Assembly: GCF_026151205.1 (NCBI RefSeq)
Contig: NC_087073.1
Coordinates: 16,945,837-17,009,836 of the forward strand
Source of the DNA: Bolinopsis microptera
Lineage: Eukaryota > Ctenophora > Tentaculata > Lobata > Bolinopsidae
Direction of reading: 5' to 3'
Length of the DNA stretch: 64,000 nt
Shown one piece after another: positions 25,200 through 35,779 of this stretch; the stretch's first letter is position 1; each line of letters starts with the position of its first letter. The translations under genes and the position numbers were made by a program. Under the pieces are notes generated by a model, which worked only from the letters and a program-made list of their open reading frames with translations, searched no databases and had not been told where the DNA came from.

Positions 25200-26330
25200 G
25201 AATCCTACAGCAGCCTCAAAAAGACAAATGAATATGAAATCAACATGTCATTTGGAGTACCAGCTCTAATTGTTATATCTCAATTAGAGCTTTAGAGGCT
25301 TTCATACGCGGCAAAGGTGTGTCTCTGTTCATCACAAACCTATGAATGTTAAATGCTAGTTATATGGTTATGGAGATATTCAACCAGATCCAAAAGAAGG
25401 AAAACCAAGTACTGACGGAATGGGCTAGTGTTGAAGAACAAAGTTGAAATGAGGAAATTCCCTTTTGGAAATGTTCAATGGAATTGTTCTTCAGTGTAGA
25501 TCTTGAATACATAAATCTGAATGAACAGTCTCACATACGATAATAGGTAAGAAATGCAAAAAATGGGTGGAACTAGTTAATTGGTCTGATGACTCAATTA
25601 CCTGTCCATTAGCTCTCAATTAGCTCACTCACACTGCTTAAGAATCAATCTCTCGTATCAAAAAAGAATTCCTCGGAACACATAAAAACGAGATCACCTT
25701 TACTTCATAAATATATGTCCGCCCACGTGACTATTTAACGGATCAACCAATGTTCATAATATGCTCTAATAAATGGAGTAAATGAGGGCATAAGATTGCT
25801 AGTACTAAAATCACTCACTGGTTAGTGGTTATATTTCAAACAAAATTTTTGCAAAATGCAGATGCAGATCAGGTTGATTTACATCCTTTTTATTTGAGAA
25901 CCACATGAATTATATCCAATCTTAATACAATAGTATGATAATTCTATAAGTCTATAGACTAGAAACACATTCTACTATCTTCATAATGATAAGACATCAG
26001 AACTATCTGTCATATCAGTACCTGTACCACAAGCAGTAGTTAAATAGTTGTCTAACTAGAGGGAATCAACACCATTGAAACAAAACAGGTATCAATGTCA
26101 AGAGTATAACCTGCTTATCTTAGTATCTTATAATCATCCAGACTGAATTCACATTTCGGCCATGTCACGAGAGTGTGCTTGGTACAACTGTGGCGTTTAT
26201 TGGATCATGAAAGTTATAATTTCAGCTCATAATTTTCATCAAGATGAATAAATGTGGCAAAGTTATTGGAAAACTTTTCTCAACTGCCTCCCGAGTCCGA
26301 CTAACATGGATATTTTGAAAAGATTTGGAG
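25200..26330. other. No gene recognised
   Basis: AT-rich. A short inverted repeat (AGCTCTAATTG ... CAATTAGAGCT) lies at 25262-25291. No coding signal seen. Confidence 0.5.
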
Positions 26331-26349
26331 CCTGTTACACAAGAGAGCG

Positions 26350-26440
26350 AACTAATGGGGTTGCTAGTGGTTGCTAGCAGTAACTAGCGGTTACTAGCGA
26401 ATTACTAGCGGCTGCTAGCGGTTACTAGTGGTAACTTGCA
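26350..26440. repeat. Degenerate TAGCGGTTACTAGC repeat
   Basis: Copies of TTGCTAGTGG, TAACTAGCGG and TTACTAGCGG, again the GGTTACTAG core. It lies just downstream (minus-strand sense) of the exon-like block at 26455. Confidence 0.85.
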
Positions 26441-26454
26441 CTGAGCCTACTTAC

Positions 26455-26543
26455 CGCATATATGTATCAGCTTATTTCGAAATCGTTGTCTTCTTTTGTC
26501 TTCTTCCTTTTCTCTTTGGGACCTTATCAATCGCCTGTAGTTT
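26455..26543 (-). CDS. Exon-like block, LTHxCG family, member 2
   Basis: 89 bases between a TCCAG acceptor and a GTAAGT donor on the minus strand. The frame reads NYRRLIRSQREKEEDKRRQR, then FRNKLIHICG, beginning in phase 2 and ending in phase 1. It has exactly the length and boundaries of the block at 28908-28996, and the two differ by substitutions that keep the basic/acidic pattern. Strongly charged, probably cytosolic. Family not recognised. Confidence 0.5.
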
Positions 26544-26907
26544 CTGGATACGAACATTGTGATTGTCATTATTGACGGTAACTGATAAAATAGTTATTAT
26601 CACGGGTCAAGATAAGCAAGGAACTATAGAATAATAAGATTCAGTAACTACACCATAAGGTAGGTTTCCACATAGAATACGCGATTTAAGTTAGCTATAT
26701 ATTACTAAAACGTCCGTGAAAACTTCAAAAACTTGTCAAACACGAAACGTTGCATCTCCTTGTTTACTCGAATAATTTTGGGCTCATCCAACTGCAACTG
26801 TGCTTAACTTACAAATACAAATGTAGAAATGTATAATGCAAGCAAAATTATTATGCACACTCAGTCATGAGTACTAGATACTAGAGGTTTAACCCAGTAA
26901 TCGACGG

Positions 26908-27027
26908 CAGTGGCGTAACAAAGGGCCCCGCAGGCCCCACTATGCGGGATTGGGGACTATTAGAGAAGAGGGGCGCTTTTTCACAGAATTGCTCACTAAA
27001 TGGTAACGTTAGTTGTTAACGCCACTG
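26908..27027. mobile_element. Small hAT-like MITE, 120 bp
   Basis: Ends are CAGTGGCGTAACAA and its near reverse complement TTGTTAACGCCACTG. CAGTGGCG is a common hAT-type terminus. Flanks ATCGACGG and ATCGATTG could be a decayed 8-bp target duplication. The interior is GC-rich (GGGCCCCGCAGGCCCC) and non-coding. Confidence 0.75.
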
Positions 27028-27426
27028 ATCGATTGGCCGGAATTAAAGAATCCAGTACTAAACCAACCCGGGTTTCATAAAAACAGTTCATGGTTTTGCA
27101 GTGTGAATCTTGTGAAAATTAAACTGAATAAACAACTTGACAACCGATAATACGAAAGCACTTAGAAATGAGTGGAACCAATTAATATGTCTAATGACTC
27201 TATTATATGGCTAAATCTGGCCTATGATCCATTATAACAAGGAGTAAGTAGAGTAAATGAGATCACGTGAATTCCAGTCCGATTATTCACTGTTAACTTA
27301 TGTTTAAACCTTAAATGCACAAACCTAGAAGATTCCTTTTATTCTAGTACCACAGTTTTAACACAACAGTAGGAACGTGTAATACTCTTAAAGTACAATA
27401 TAGAAATACATTTCCCCCTCTAAGTA

Positions 27427-27625
27427 CTGCAGTTAGTAGTATCTCTTTGATGAGCAGAGCGAGCAGTAAACTTCACGATGGAAGCTGCAGAACATGAAGC
27501 ACCTAACAGGGTAATGTGGAGTGCAGGTCTCGTAAACCAAGATAAGAAGTTACTGTGCAGGCCACTCAAACGACTAGGAGGAGACCTTTTCAAGTACCAG
27601 TAACTGCTGTTAGTAGTATCTCTCA
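27427..27625. repeat. About 20-bp direct repeats bracketing a short ORF
   Basis: CTGCAGTTAGTAGTATCTCT at 27427-27446 recurs with one mismatch at 27605-27624, on either side of the ORF at 27478-27603. This might be an insertion duplication or a local tandem copy. Confidence 0.75.
27478..27603 (+). CDS. Short ORF with CRPLxRLGGDLFKY motif
   Basis: 41 codons from ATG to TAA. The C-terminal half (LLCRPLKRLGGDLFKYQ) closely matches a minus-strand exon-like block at 54515-54570 (MWCRPLQRLGGDLFKYK), in DNA and in protein. The N-terminal half (MEAAEHEAPNRVMWSAGLVN) has no partner that I can see. Direct repeats flank it. It may be a small exon, or a transposed piece of one. Unidentified. Confidence 0.35.
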   Translation: MEAAEHEAPNRVMWSAGLVNQDKKLLCRPLKRLGGDLFKYQ

Positions 27626-28691
27626 GATACAGGGCAAGCAAACGACTTCTCACTTCTCATGTCAGCTATGATATTTCAATAAGATCTTATAGAAATATCA
27701 TAGATGATCACGATCACAATTAAGACTAGAACACAGCTGATTTACGTTTATAGCTAATATTCTGATCTTCATTGATTAGTTGGTTTCCTAAAAGTGGCAC
27801 GTTGATATCACCACAGTCTGTACTGTGTGTACGTTATTCACTAACCATGGTTATAGCTTCCAATATATCATACATTACTGCACAAACTGAATCTCTACTC
27901 AACAATATATAGAGGTCTACTAAAACTAAGGGACAATGAGAATGTTCACTATAGCAGTAACATATGAATTAAAGATGACTGAGCACCTCCAATTTCCTTA
28001 CAGTATCGCTGACAATAAATTCTAACTGCCACAATGCAATGACGCAACAAATAGTCTTACAGCATAAGACACGCTAATCATTACCAAACATGCTAATTAA
28101 TTTACGCCAATCATTACGATATTATGATAATTATTACCCAAAGATATTTGATATACCCAAAAGCTATACCCAAAGATATTTCATATACCCAAAAGATATA
28201 CCCAAAGTTTAACAAAAACTAAGATTTCCAATTATAATCTGGTAACTTTATTCAGCAAGTTCCGTCACGGTCCCACAAACTACACGAAACTGGCTAGTGG
28301 CTACTGAGTACTGGCTGATGCTTAAAACTTAAACTAAATGCGAATCTAAAAAACTTTGGGTCATGTTTTTTAATGTACAAATCCTGTCTTATGTTTTATT
28401 TTAACTTAATAAAAGCATGTGCATTATACTTTTAACTGAGTGTTAAATATCAAGTGAATGAAGGCATAGAGTGACAATTTATAATTGTAGTTTGCGGTGT
28501 ATTTGTGTGTCCCTTTTTCGGACAAAATCTTGTTAGTAAATTAATATTGGTCAATGGTCATTGGTGTATGACCATGTATAATAAATATTAGACGAAGCAA
28601 TCACTGACTGGTACTTAGTGGCCAGTGGCCTCTCAAATAACACAACTTCTAATTAGAAGCTCTAAAATATATTTTTGTTTGTTTGCCATTA

Positions 28692-28739
28692 ATGTCTCAA
28701 GTCTGAACTTCATAATTATGAAGTTCAGACTTGAGACAT
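28692..28739. repeat. 48-bp perfect palindrome
   Basis: ATGTCTCAAGTCTGAACTTC followed directly, through AT, by its exact reverse complement, with no loop. No similar sequence was recognised elsewhere in the window. Confidence 0.93.
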
Positions 28740-28907
28740 GGTTGTGAAAGTAGTCCCAGCTTTATAGGAGTACAAATTTAAGATAGAAATTGCCAAAAAA
28801 CCTTTTTCCGTCTGCACAGTCCTACGAGTCCCAAAAACGTGGATTTGGAGACGATAATCTTCATGCATGAAAACTTTCACTCGTGATCTTACTTAGTAGG
28901 TACTCAC

Positions 28908-28996
28908 CGCACAAATGAGTTAGATTATCTCTGAATTTTATTCTTCTTTTCTCTTCTTTGTCCTCTTTTCTCGATCTTATCAATAACAAGTAATTT
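28908..28996 (-). CDS. Exon-like block, LTHxCG family, member 3
   Basis: 89 bases between a TCCAG acceptor and a GTGAGT donor, minus strand. The frame reads NYLLLIRSRKEDKEEKRRIK then FRDNLTHLCG. It is the same length and phase as 26455-26543. A second donor-like GTAAGA lies about a dozen bases further on. Unidentified, highly charged, probably cytosolic. Confidence 0.5.
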
Positions 28997-29069
28997 CTGG
29001 ACACGAACATTGTCATTTATTTACTGACGATAAATGTAGGATAATTCAAATAAACACGAGGCTAAGTAT

Positions 29070-29319
29070 TAATGTATTCTGGGTAAAATTATCTTTATCC
29101 CGGTTGTTGCGACAAGTAAAAATGCTCTTATTAGGGAAAGGAGATTACTCGACGTTTCAATGTAACTACATCGTATTCATGATCTCAAATTATTTGTTAT
29201 ATAGTAGTGTTGAAAGTATTAAAAGTTTTAAAAACGTCGAGTAATCTCCTTTCCCTAATAAGAGCATTTTTACTTGTCGCAACAACCGGGATAAAGATAA
29301 TTTTACCCAGAATACATTA
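29070..29319. mobile_element. 250-bp palindromic MITE
   Basis: Two 88-bp arms (29070-29157 and 29232-29319) are reverse complements without mismatches that I can see; the outer end is TAATGTATTCTGGGTAAAAT. The 74-bp centre contains CTCAAATTATTTGTTATATA and GTGTTGAAAGTATTAAA, which match the duplicated segment at 16.6 kb. No coding capacity. The near-identical arms suggest a recent or gene-converted element. Confidence 0.93.
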
Positions 29320-30580
29320 CAACAATGCGACTCATAAATAATACTCCAATCCGGATTTTACACGCTAAGTATTAAGTAGACAAGGTACCTACGGTTTTAG
29401 AAAAGTTACGGTAAAATTCACAACAGGTCAAATTATCTGAAAACATCGGCCAAAGAAACACTAAAAATGATAAATTATGTCAAACTGCCCCAATAAATTA
29501 AAGCATTGCAGGCTTGCAGCAAGCCGCTTGCTATCACCCCCGTAGAAATTGGGTTGTCGGAATACCGTCACAATTTATACATTGTTCTCATTTTCCTACC
29601 ACTCCTATAAATATCTATATTTCCCTTTTGTTTAAAGAACATCTGGCTTCTTTCCCTGGACTAATGTTTAAATTATAGATGAAAAGTACATATATGTCTA
29701 TATGTATTCGTTATTCTTTGTAGGGGATTACATATTATGTTTTTGTTCCGACCAGATCTCGACGGTATTTGAACAAGATTCGACGGTATTGAAACGGTAT
29801 TAAGACGGGACCAATAGCAATGCTGTTACAATTAACCATGTCCTAATATCCTAGTGAGCTAGTGCTAAGTGCCGGAATGCAAATAATTCACCGTCTAAAA
29901 ACTCTAAACTACTTCAGATGTAAACCAGACTGCAAGCAAGGTTGATTACAACAACAAGCTTTTTAGCAGTTTAGATCAAACACGCGCCGAATCATTGTGT
30001 TGAAGCCCCATAAGTACCACTAAAATTGTTCGGTGCTATAACAGTGTTCTGACTAATAAACTAATAAAGCACTGTTAAACCTAAGAACTTGGCTCAATGA
30101 ATATTTTTAAACTTAAGTACTTAGTTTAACCTACTCCAAATTTAGAGCTCCTACAGTCCACTACACCTTGAGCGGACGTCAGGCTAATTAATAATTATGT
30201 ACGTTAGTCCACGAAACCTTTGTGGTACTAGAAAAATAATTACGTTCACTATTTCATAGATGACAGCTAGGAAGTTTGAAAGGGATCGGACTCAAAAAAT
30301 ATTTGCCGTACGATTAAAAGCTAATACGGGTCGAAAAAACTACGTTATAGTCAGAGTTATGAGGAAACTGATTCCACTTGTGATCTGGCAGTATACTGAC
30401 ATTAACCTACTAATTATAGATATCGGCAGACACAACAATCTCATTCACTAATCATGTCAATAAGTTCGGTAACAACCATAAACACGCATGAGTGACGTCA
30501 TATCATTACCCAATTATTCAATGTGATTTCCGGGATTAAAACCGCACGATTATTTAGAGATACATTTGCACTGCAGTGTG
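29320..30580. other. No gene recognised
   Basis: AT-rich DNA. The plus ORF 30260-30451 has no family features. Confidence 0.45.
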
Positions 30581-30584
30581 TACC

Positions 30585-30730
30585 AAGTCTAAGACTGAGT
30601 CTGCCGAGTCTTCAACAGAGTCTGTCGAGTCTTCAACAGAGTCTGTCGAGTCTTAAGCAGAGTCTGTCGAGTCTTAAACAGAGTCTGCCGAGTCTACAAC
30701 AGAATCTGTCGAGTCTTTAACCTTTTAACA
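30585..30730. repeat. 21-bp repeat containing GAGTCTGYCGAGTCTT
   Basis: About six copies of a 21-base unit (GAGTCTGTCGAGTCTTMAAC), decaying at the 3' side. It is in frame on the plus strand as QSLSSLK-type repeats, but with no wider coding context. Confidence 0.9.
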
Positions 30731-31137
30731 GAATCTGTTGAGTTTTTTAAAAAATCTACCAAGTCTATAAAAAAACTCTAGTCCACCGGTCATAATGAAT
30801 TTCTTCACGATAAGATAACAAATGACAAATAAAAGGGTCCCTCAGAGAATATCAAAGGATATAAAAATACAGCAATTCAACCACAATTACAACCTATCCT
30901 ATGGCGACAAACCACAATACAAGTACGGAGCAACAACAACGAGAACACAGCAAGCTCCATATTGTCATTCAGGTCACCAGAAGGACACCTAGTGACTAAC
31001 AAAAGAAACCTCGGATCAGGGTAACATGACCTGATGTGTAATGGCCTTATACCGGCCACTGGATCCGTAGTCGCTGGCTCGAGATAAATACCACGCCTCC
31101 TGCTGATGCCGCTCCTCGGACGTGGTATTATTTCACG

Positions 31138-31200
31138 GATCCGGTTTTGTTTCCATGGTTACCGCTTTTGTTTCCATGGTTACCGCTTTTGTTGCCATGG
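31138..31200. repeat. About 20-bp repeat TTTTGTTTCCATGGTTACCG
   Basis: Three tandem copies of TTTTGTTTCCATGGTTACCG or close variants, again containing GGTTAC. Confidence 0.9.
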
Positions 31201-31219
31201 TCGTTAGTGGCTGACCAGA

Positions 31220-31412
31220 CCAAGACACCCTGGGTCTGTGATCCTTCTTTATAATTGCTGGTCAAGTAGCCGGACTCAGCTGTCAGCTGTGGGTCTGTGA
31301 TCCTTCTTTATAATTGCTGGTCAAGTAGCCGGACTCAGCTGTCAGCTGTCGAGAAGGTCCTTCTTTATAATTGCTGGTCAAGTAGCCGGACTCAGCTGTC
31401 AGCTGTCGAGAA
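31220..31412. repeat. About 65-bp minisatellite, 3 copies
   Basis: Units contain CTTCTTTATAATTGCTGGTC and AAGTAGCCGGACTCAGCTGT, then CAGCTGT. The first two begin GGGTCTGTGATC, the third GAGAAGGTC. Confidence 0.95.
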
Positions 31413-31459
31413 GGACGTTTCAATTGGAACATATGTCTCATGTGTTAGAAAATACCAGT

Positions 31460-31524
31460 CAGGTATTTTGTGAAACTATTGTGAAACTATTGTGAAACTA
31501 TTGTGAAACTATTGTGAAACTATG
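31460..31524. repeat. 11-bp repeat (TTGTGAAACTA)n
   Basis: Five or more copies of TTGTGAAACTA in a row. Confidence 0.93.
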
Positions 31525-32900
31525 TAAGTCTAGGTTTTATAACCTGGTTTAACCATGGTGAGACATCACATCATTGGAACACAAAGATACTAATCGTGTC
31601 TTGTGAAAAGTGAAAATGTAAATAACTAAAATTTAAGGTAAGTAACAGTACTGTGAAACATCGTATGCTTAAACTACATATATTTATAGACCGTTTATGT
31701 GCTTTTACAGATTATTTGCTGTTACCTGCTTTATGGTATGTAAGTACATAATATCCAGTTTCTAGAGAAACTATACCAACCTTCTGGTCCTACTGTTACA
31801 GGTAAATTGAGCAACTTATTATCGAGCATGTTTATATAGTTTTTATAGAGTTATAGTAGCATTATGGTGAACATCAATCGTTCTGGTGTCTGTGAACAGT
31901 ACTAGATTTATAGCTATTATAACGTGCGATATGAAATCAACAAGTCAGTAATGATGGCATTCAGCTGAAGTCGCCCCAACTAGTCGGGTCACAAGTACGT
32001 CATTCTCATGTGTACATAACTACCATCAAACTATAAGTAGAACGTACGAAAGTTGTCGGGTCATTAAAATTTATAATTACTTCAAGCACGGTTTTATGCT
32101 GCTCGACAAAAATATTAGGCTTGAACACCCATTGACTGGCACCTTGAGCTAGTCCCCAATCAAAATGTTTCTGTAACTAAATCTGAGTCTTAGTATTAGG
32201 ATGCAATGAAACTATCAGACTACGATTAATGGGGACTTGCCACCCCATGGCAACATTAAAATTAAATTTACTATGTTACATCGTTTCCTCAATAAATGTA
32301 ATAGATATGTAGAGTTGTAATTTTAATTAGTTTAAAACTATAAAGTCTTAGAGCTGACTGCTTTGAAGGTCAACTTTAAATATTTTATTAGTTTATTTAA
32401 CAAAGCCTACACACATGTGTTTCAATAATATTATATGCCAGCAATTTAAATTGAGAACTTTCTACTTTCAGACTGTTTGATTTATCAATTCATTCCACCG
32501 AAGATTTCATAAGAAATCACATGCCATTAAAACATAGGCTTTTATTATCTTCAAGTCTCACTGCTGTTTAATTAACCCTGGTCAACCGTGAAATCACCTG
32601 ACATGGATATCTGATATTGTAACTCAGTATTATATTATACTATCTCATGTCCATAATAGAAACTTAACACTCCTTAACACTCCGTCCAGAGCTGTTTCAC
32701 ATATAATGGACATCTAGTCACCATTTACATTTTAATCGGGAGAGAATTTCATCAAGTGATCACTGCACCTGATGCAAGGATCTGTTCAGAACTCAGGTGC
32801 TTTTCCACTTCACGGCCTCTGAATTATGCAGAGATGTCTAGAGGAATAATTATACATTATATTTTAAGTATTACTTAGCATCTTGTAATGATTTTACCCG
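31525..32900. other. No gene recognised, one dispersed repeat copy
   Basis: AT-rich. At 32196-32277 it carries a copy, in inverted orientation, of a sequence found at 49885-49965 (GGGGACTTGCCACCCCATGG and CAACATTAAAA). Confidence 0.6.
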
Positions 32901-33025
32901 TCTGAGAATGCTTAGTGGACAGGTGTTGCTCAGTTGTCTGAGACTAGTGGAAACTACATATAGGTTACAAGGAGGTGAAGTTAGTAATAGCAAATCACAG
33001 CAGATCACGAGAAGTTACCATTGTT

Positions 33026-33345
33026 GTACAGGGTGGGCCAAAAGTCAGTGTGCAAACGTTGGGTCTTATACCTCCGCTGAGTTTTATATTTGAGAGCTGT
33101 TGCTTTGCAGAGTTTTATATTTGAGAGCTGTTGCTTTGCAGATGGCATACTGTACTTACTGGTGTATGTATAGCAAGGCAGTACACGAACAAGTGGCGAT
33201 ATATTTTTTATTGGGACATCACGTATAACAGTCAGTTGCGCGTGGTCCGAGAAATTGCAGCAGAATTTGCAGGCTTAACTTCGACAATTACCAATACGTT
33301 AAATTTTCGAACAATGGCTATTTCACCTCATTAAAACATTCCATT
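33026..33345. mobile_element. Possible decayed mariner-like remnant
   Basis: TACAGGGTGGGCCAAAAGTC at 33025 resembles the end of Tc1/mariner elements and the start of the element at 18604. About 220 bases on, the plus strand has VREIAAEFAGL, reminiscent of the helix-turn-helix of such transposases. A 31-bp direct repeat (with GAGTTTTATATTTGAGAGC) is at 33077-33140. No second terminal repeat was found. Confidence 0.4.
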
Positions 33346-33439
33346 CTGGTTTCACTTACCATGACTTACGACAATTAATGTAAAATGCGAATTAAAGTCT
33401 GGTTATTTAAAAGTTGTGACTTAAGTGTATTACTATTTT

Positions 33440-33520
33440 CACTTACCACACAACAAATGTGTACTACTAGTATCAGCACTTACCACACAACAAATGTGTA
33501 CTACTAGTTTCAGTACTTAC
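33440..33520 (-). repeat. About 39-bp tandem repeat that duplicates a splice donor
   Basis: ACTTACCACACAACAAATGT with GTACTACTAG and TATCAGC occurs twice, next to a third related CTTACCACACATGTG. On the minus strand each copy reads TGTGGTAAGT, so three consecutive donor-like sites follow the exon-like block at 33521-33595. Confidence 0.85.
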
Positions 33521-33595
33521 CACACATGTGAGTCAGTATCTCCCTGAACTGGTTGCTCCTCTTCCTCTTCCTGGATCTCACATAAAGCATATTCT
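33521..33595 (-). CDS. Exon-like block, LTHxCG family, member 4
   Basis: 75 bases between a TTCAG acceptor and a GTAAGT donor, minus strand, ending in phase 1. The frame reads NMLYVRSRKRKRSNQFREIL then THMCG. Its start phase matches the donor of the exon at 34755-34887, so these two can be spliced together in frame. Basic and probably cytosolic. The family is not recognised. Confidence 0.5.
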
Positions 33596-34754
33596 CTGAA
33601 CAGGGTTCCGCGAGTCAGCTAACTTCAAAATAGCACTTTAAATTCTAACATTTTATACAAAAGCAACAACAAGAACTAATAACGGAAAACAACAAAGCAA
33701 CCACCAAGATACCACGATACAACACACAATACGTTATCTATCCAGCAGTTGCTTCTAACAGTTAAATATTAAAGTTAGATTCCAGGAATCATGCCTGACA
33801 AGCAGTTGTCTGACAGTGCAAAAATTTGCGGTTTACAGCGCATACTTACCTACAACTAAACATATAACAAAAGATATTTTCAGTTACAGAAACTCGCGGA
33901 TATATTCGTCCTCGGAGTCACAGAACTCATGTGTACATCAGTTACATACAAGCTACTCTGCTGCATAAACTGAAGTGGTCACATTTGTAGCGAAGGTTAT
34001 TTTAATTAATTTTTGACACAGTTACGGTGAATTTATCAATAATTTGTTTGCCCACATTTCATCTTCGGCAATTATTGACTGGCGAATTAATAACCTTTTT
34101 CCGGTCTTTATCTGCAATGATGTCACACTTAAAATGTATCTACTTGACCAACGGCAATTCCTAGTGCACACAGACAGTAAACATGACGAGGAGCTTTATC
34201 ACTGAAACTAAAGTTTGAATATCTCCAGCTAAGCACTCTCTGTGATAAAAATGGTGCCGATATTTGTAGTTTTAACTTTTACAATTTCTGCATGGTGGTG
34301 GTGGTATGAATAAAACGGCAAGTATGTTATTTATGGTCTAAGAATGAGAAGTTATCAGCTGATTTTGATCTTAATCTAACTTGACCAGAATATATGAGGC
34401 TAACCGCTGGTTGAAGTGCCGCAGGGTAAAACAAAAATGCTGCGTGCTGAAGTGCCGTGGATGAGGTGCCGTGTGATGAAGTGCCGCGAGGAGAGCTGCT
34501 GCGTCATGCATTCACAACAAAAAACGAACTAACTCTTTACAGTTGTAAGCACGTTTTAGAGCTTCGTGTTGCTTTACATAACATCTCATAACTATAAGTT
34601 CATTAGCAGTGACAAATGTACCCACATTTTGCACCCTGCTGCCTGTTGAGTTTTATGCGGTCTTCCTGGCTTTTGAGAACTGTTGCGTTGCACCTCCGCA
34701 AGAATATAACCTACATCTACAATATCATCAAAACTTAAACAATAGGTTACTCAC

Positions 34755-34887
34755 GTATTGATGGCATGGGAAGTCTCTTTTTGGTTTTTAGATTATCGAG
34801 GGAGTTCTGTATTTCCTTTTCTGTGCTTTCTTGGATGTCTTTGATGCCGTTTCCTATCGCCACTTCACTTTCGGTCATCTGACCTAA
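34755..34887 (-). CDS. Putative first coding exon of an unidentified gene
   Basis: On the minus strand an ATG follows closely after TTTTAGGTCAG and opens a frame (MTESEVAIGNGIKDIQESTE, then KEIQNSLDNLKTKKRLPMPSI) up to a good GTGAGT donor in phase 1. Composition is that of a cytosolic coiled or amphipathic N-terminus with no signal peptide. It joins in phase to 33521-33595. It may be the start of the gene whose paralogous exon-like blocks lie at 22-29 kb, and perhaps of the membrane part at 9 kb, but those links are inference. Confidence 0.5.
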
Positions 34888-34924
34888 AATTGCACCATGT
34901 CAACAGTCTACCGAAATAGAATAC

Positions 34925-35572
34925 AGACATACCAAGAATATCACCATGGTGACAGCACGTATTCATTGCAAGAATATCACCTTGGTGACAGCATGTATTC
35001 ATTGCAAGAACAGCACGTATTCATTGCAAGAATATCACCATGGTGACAGCACGTATTCATTGCAAGAACATCACGTATTCATTACAAGAATATCACCATG
35101 GTGACAGCACGTATTCATTTCAAGAATATCACCATGGTGACAGCATGTATTCATTGCAAGAATATCACCATGATGACAGCACGTATTCATTGCAAGAACA
35201 GCACGTATTCATTGCAAGAATATCACCATGGTGACAGCATGTATTCATTGCAAGAATATCACCTTGGTGACAGCATGTATTCATTGCAAGAACAGCACGT
35301 ATTCATTGCAAGAATATCACCATGGTGACAGCACGTATTCATTGCAAGAACAGCACGTATTCATTGCAAGAATATCACCATGGTGACAGCACGTATTCAT
35401 TTCAAGAATATCACCATGGTGACAGCATGTATTCATTGCAAGAATATCACCATGATGACAGCACGTATTCATTGCAAGAACAGCACGTATTCATTGCAAG
35501 AATATCACCATGGTGACAGCACGTATTCATTGCAAGAACAGCACGTATTCATTGCAAGAATATTTCATAGCC
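34925..35572. repeat. 36-bp minisatellite with 282-bp higher-order unit
   Basis: The basic unit holds GTATTCATTGCAAGAATATC and ACCATGGTGACAGCAC; shorter units lack the ATCACCATGGTGACAG part. A block of about 282 bases starting near 35040 is repeated almost exactly from 35322, showing two-level amplification. It lies upstream of the putative first exon at 34755-34887 (minus strand). Open frames here are artefacts of the repeat. Confidence 0.95.
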
Positions 35573-35719
35573 AGTACGAATTGATCTGGTTCTTGAACAG
35601 ATAATTTCCGACATAAAACATGACCAAATTGATAAATAAGTTAATATTTTAAATGATCTTATTGATAAATTGGCGGATGTAAGATAAGACTACTGAAACA
35701 TGCACATGTTATCACCATT

Positions 35720-35772
35720 GTATATCACCATGGTGACACCACGTATCACCATGGTGACACCACGTATCACCT
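35720..35772. repeat. 21-bp duplication related to the 36-bp array
   Basis: ATCACCATGGTGACACCACG occurs twice in tandem, an outlier of the neighbouring array with CACC in place of CAGC. Confidence 0.9.
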
Positions 35773-35779
35773 AGTTACC

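Noticed and set aside
30877-31059. Minus-strand ORF of 60 codons
   Set aside because: No splice sites or family features; the overlapping plus frame is as plausible, so neither is supported.
35040-35604. Plus-strand ORFs with YSLQEYHHGDS repeats
   Set aside because: Artefact of the 36-bp array; the frames begin and end with the array.
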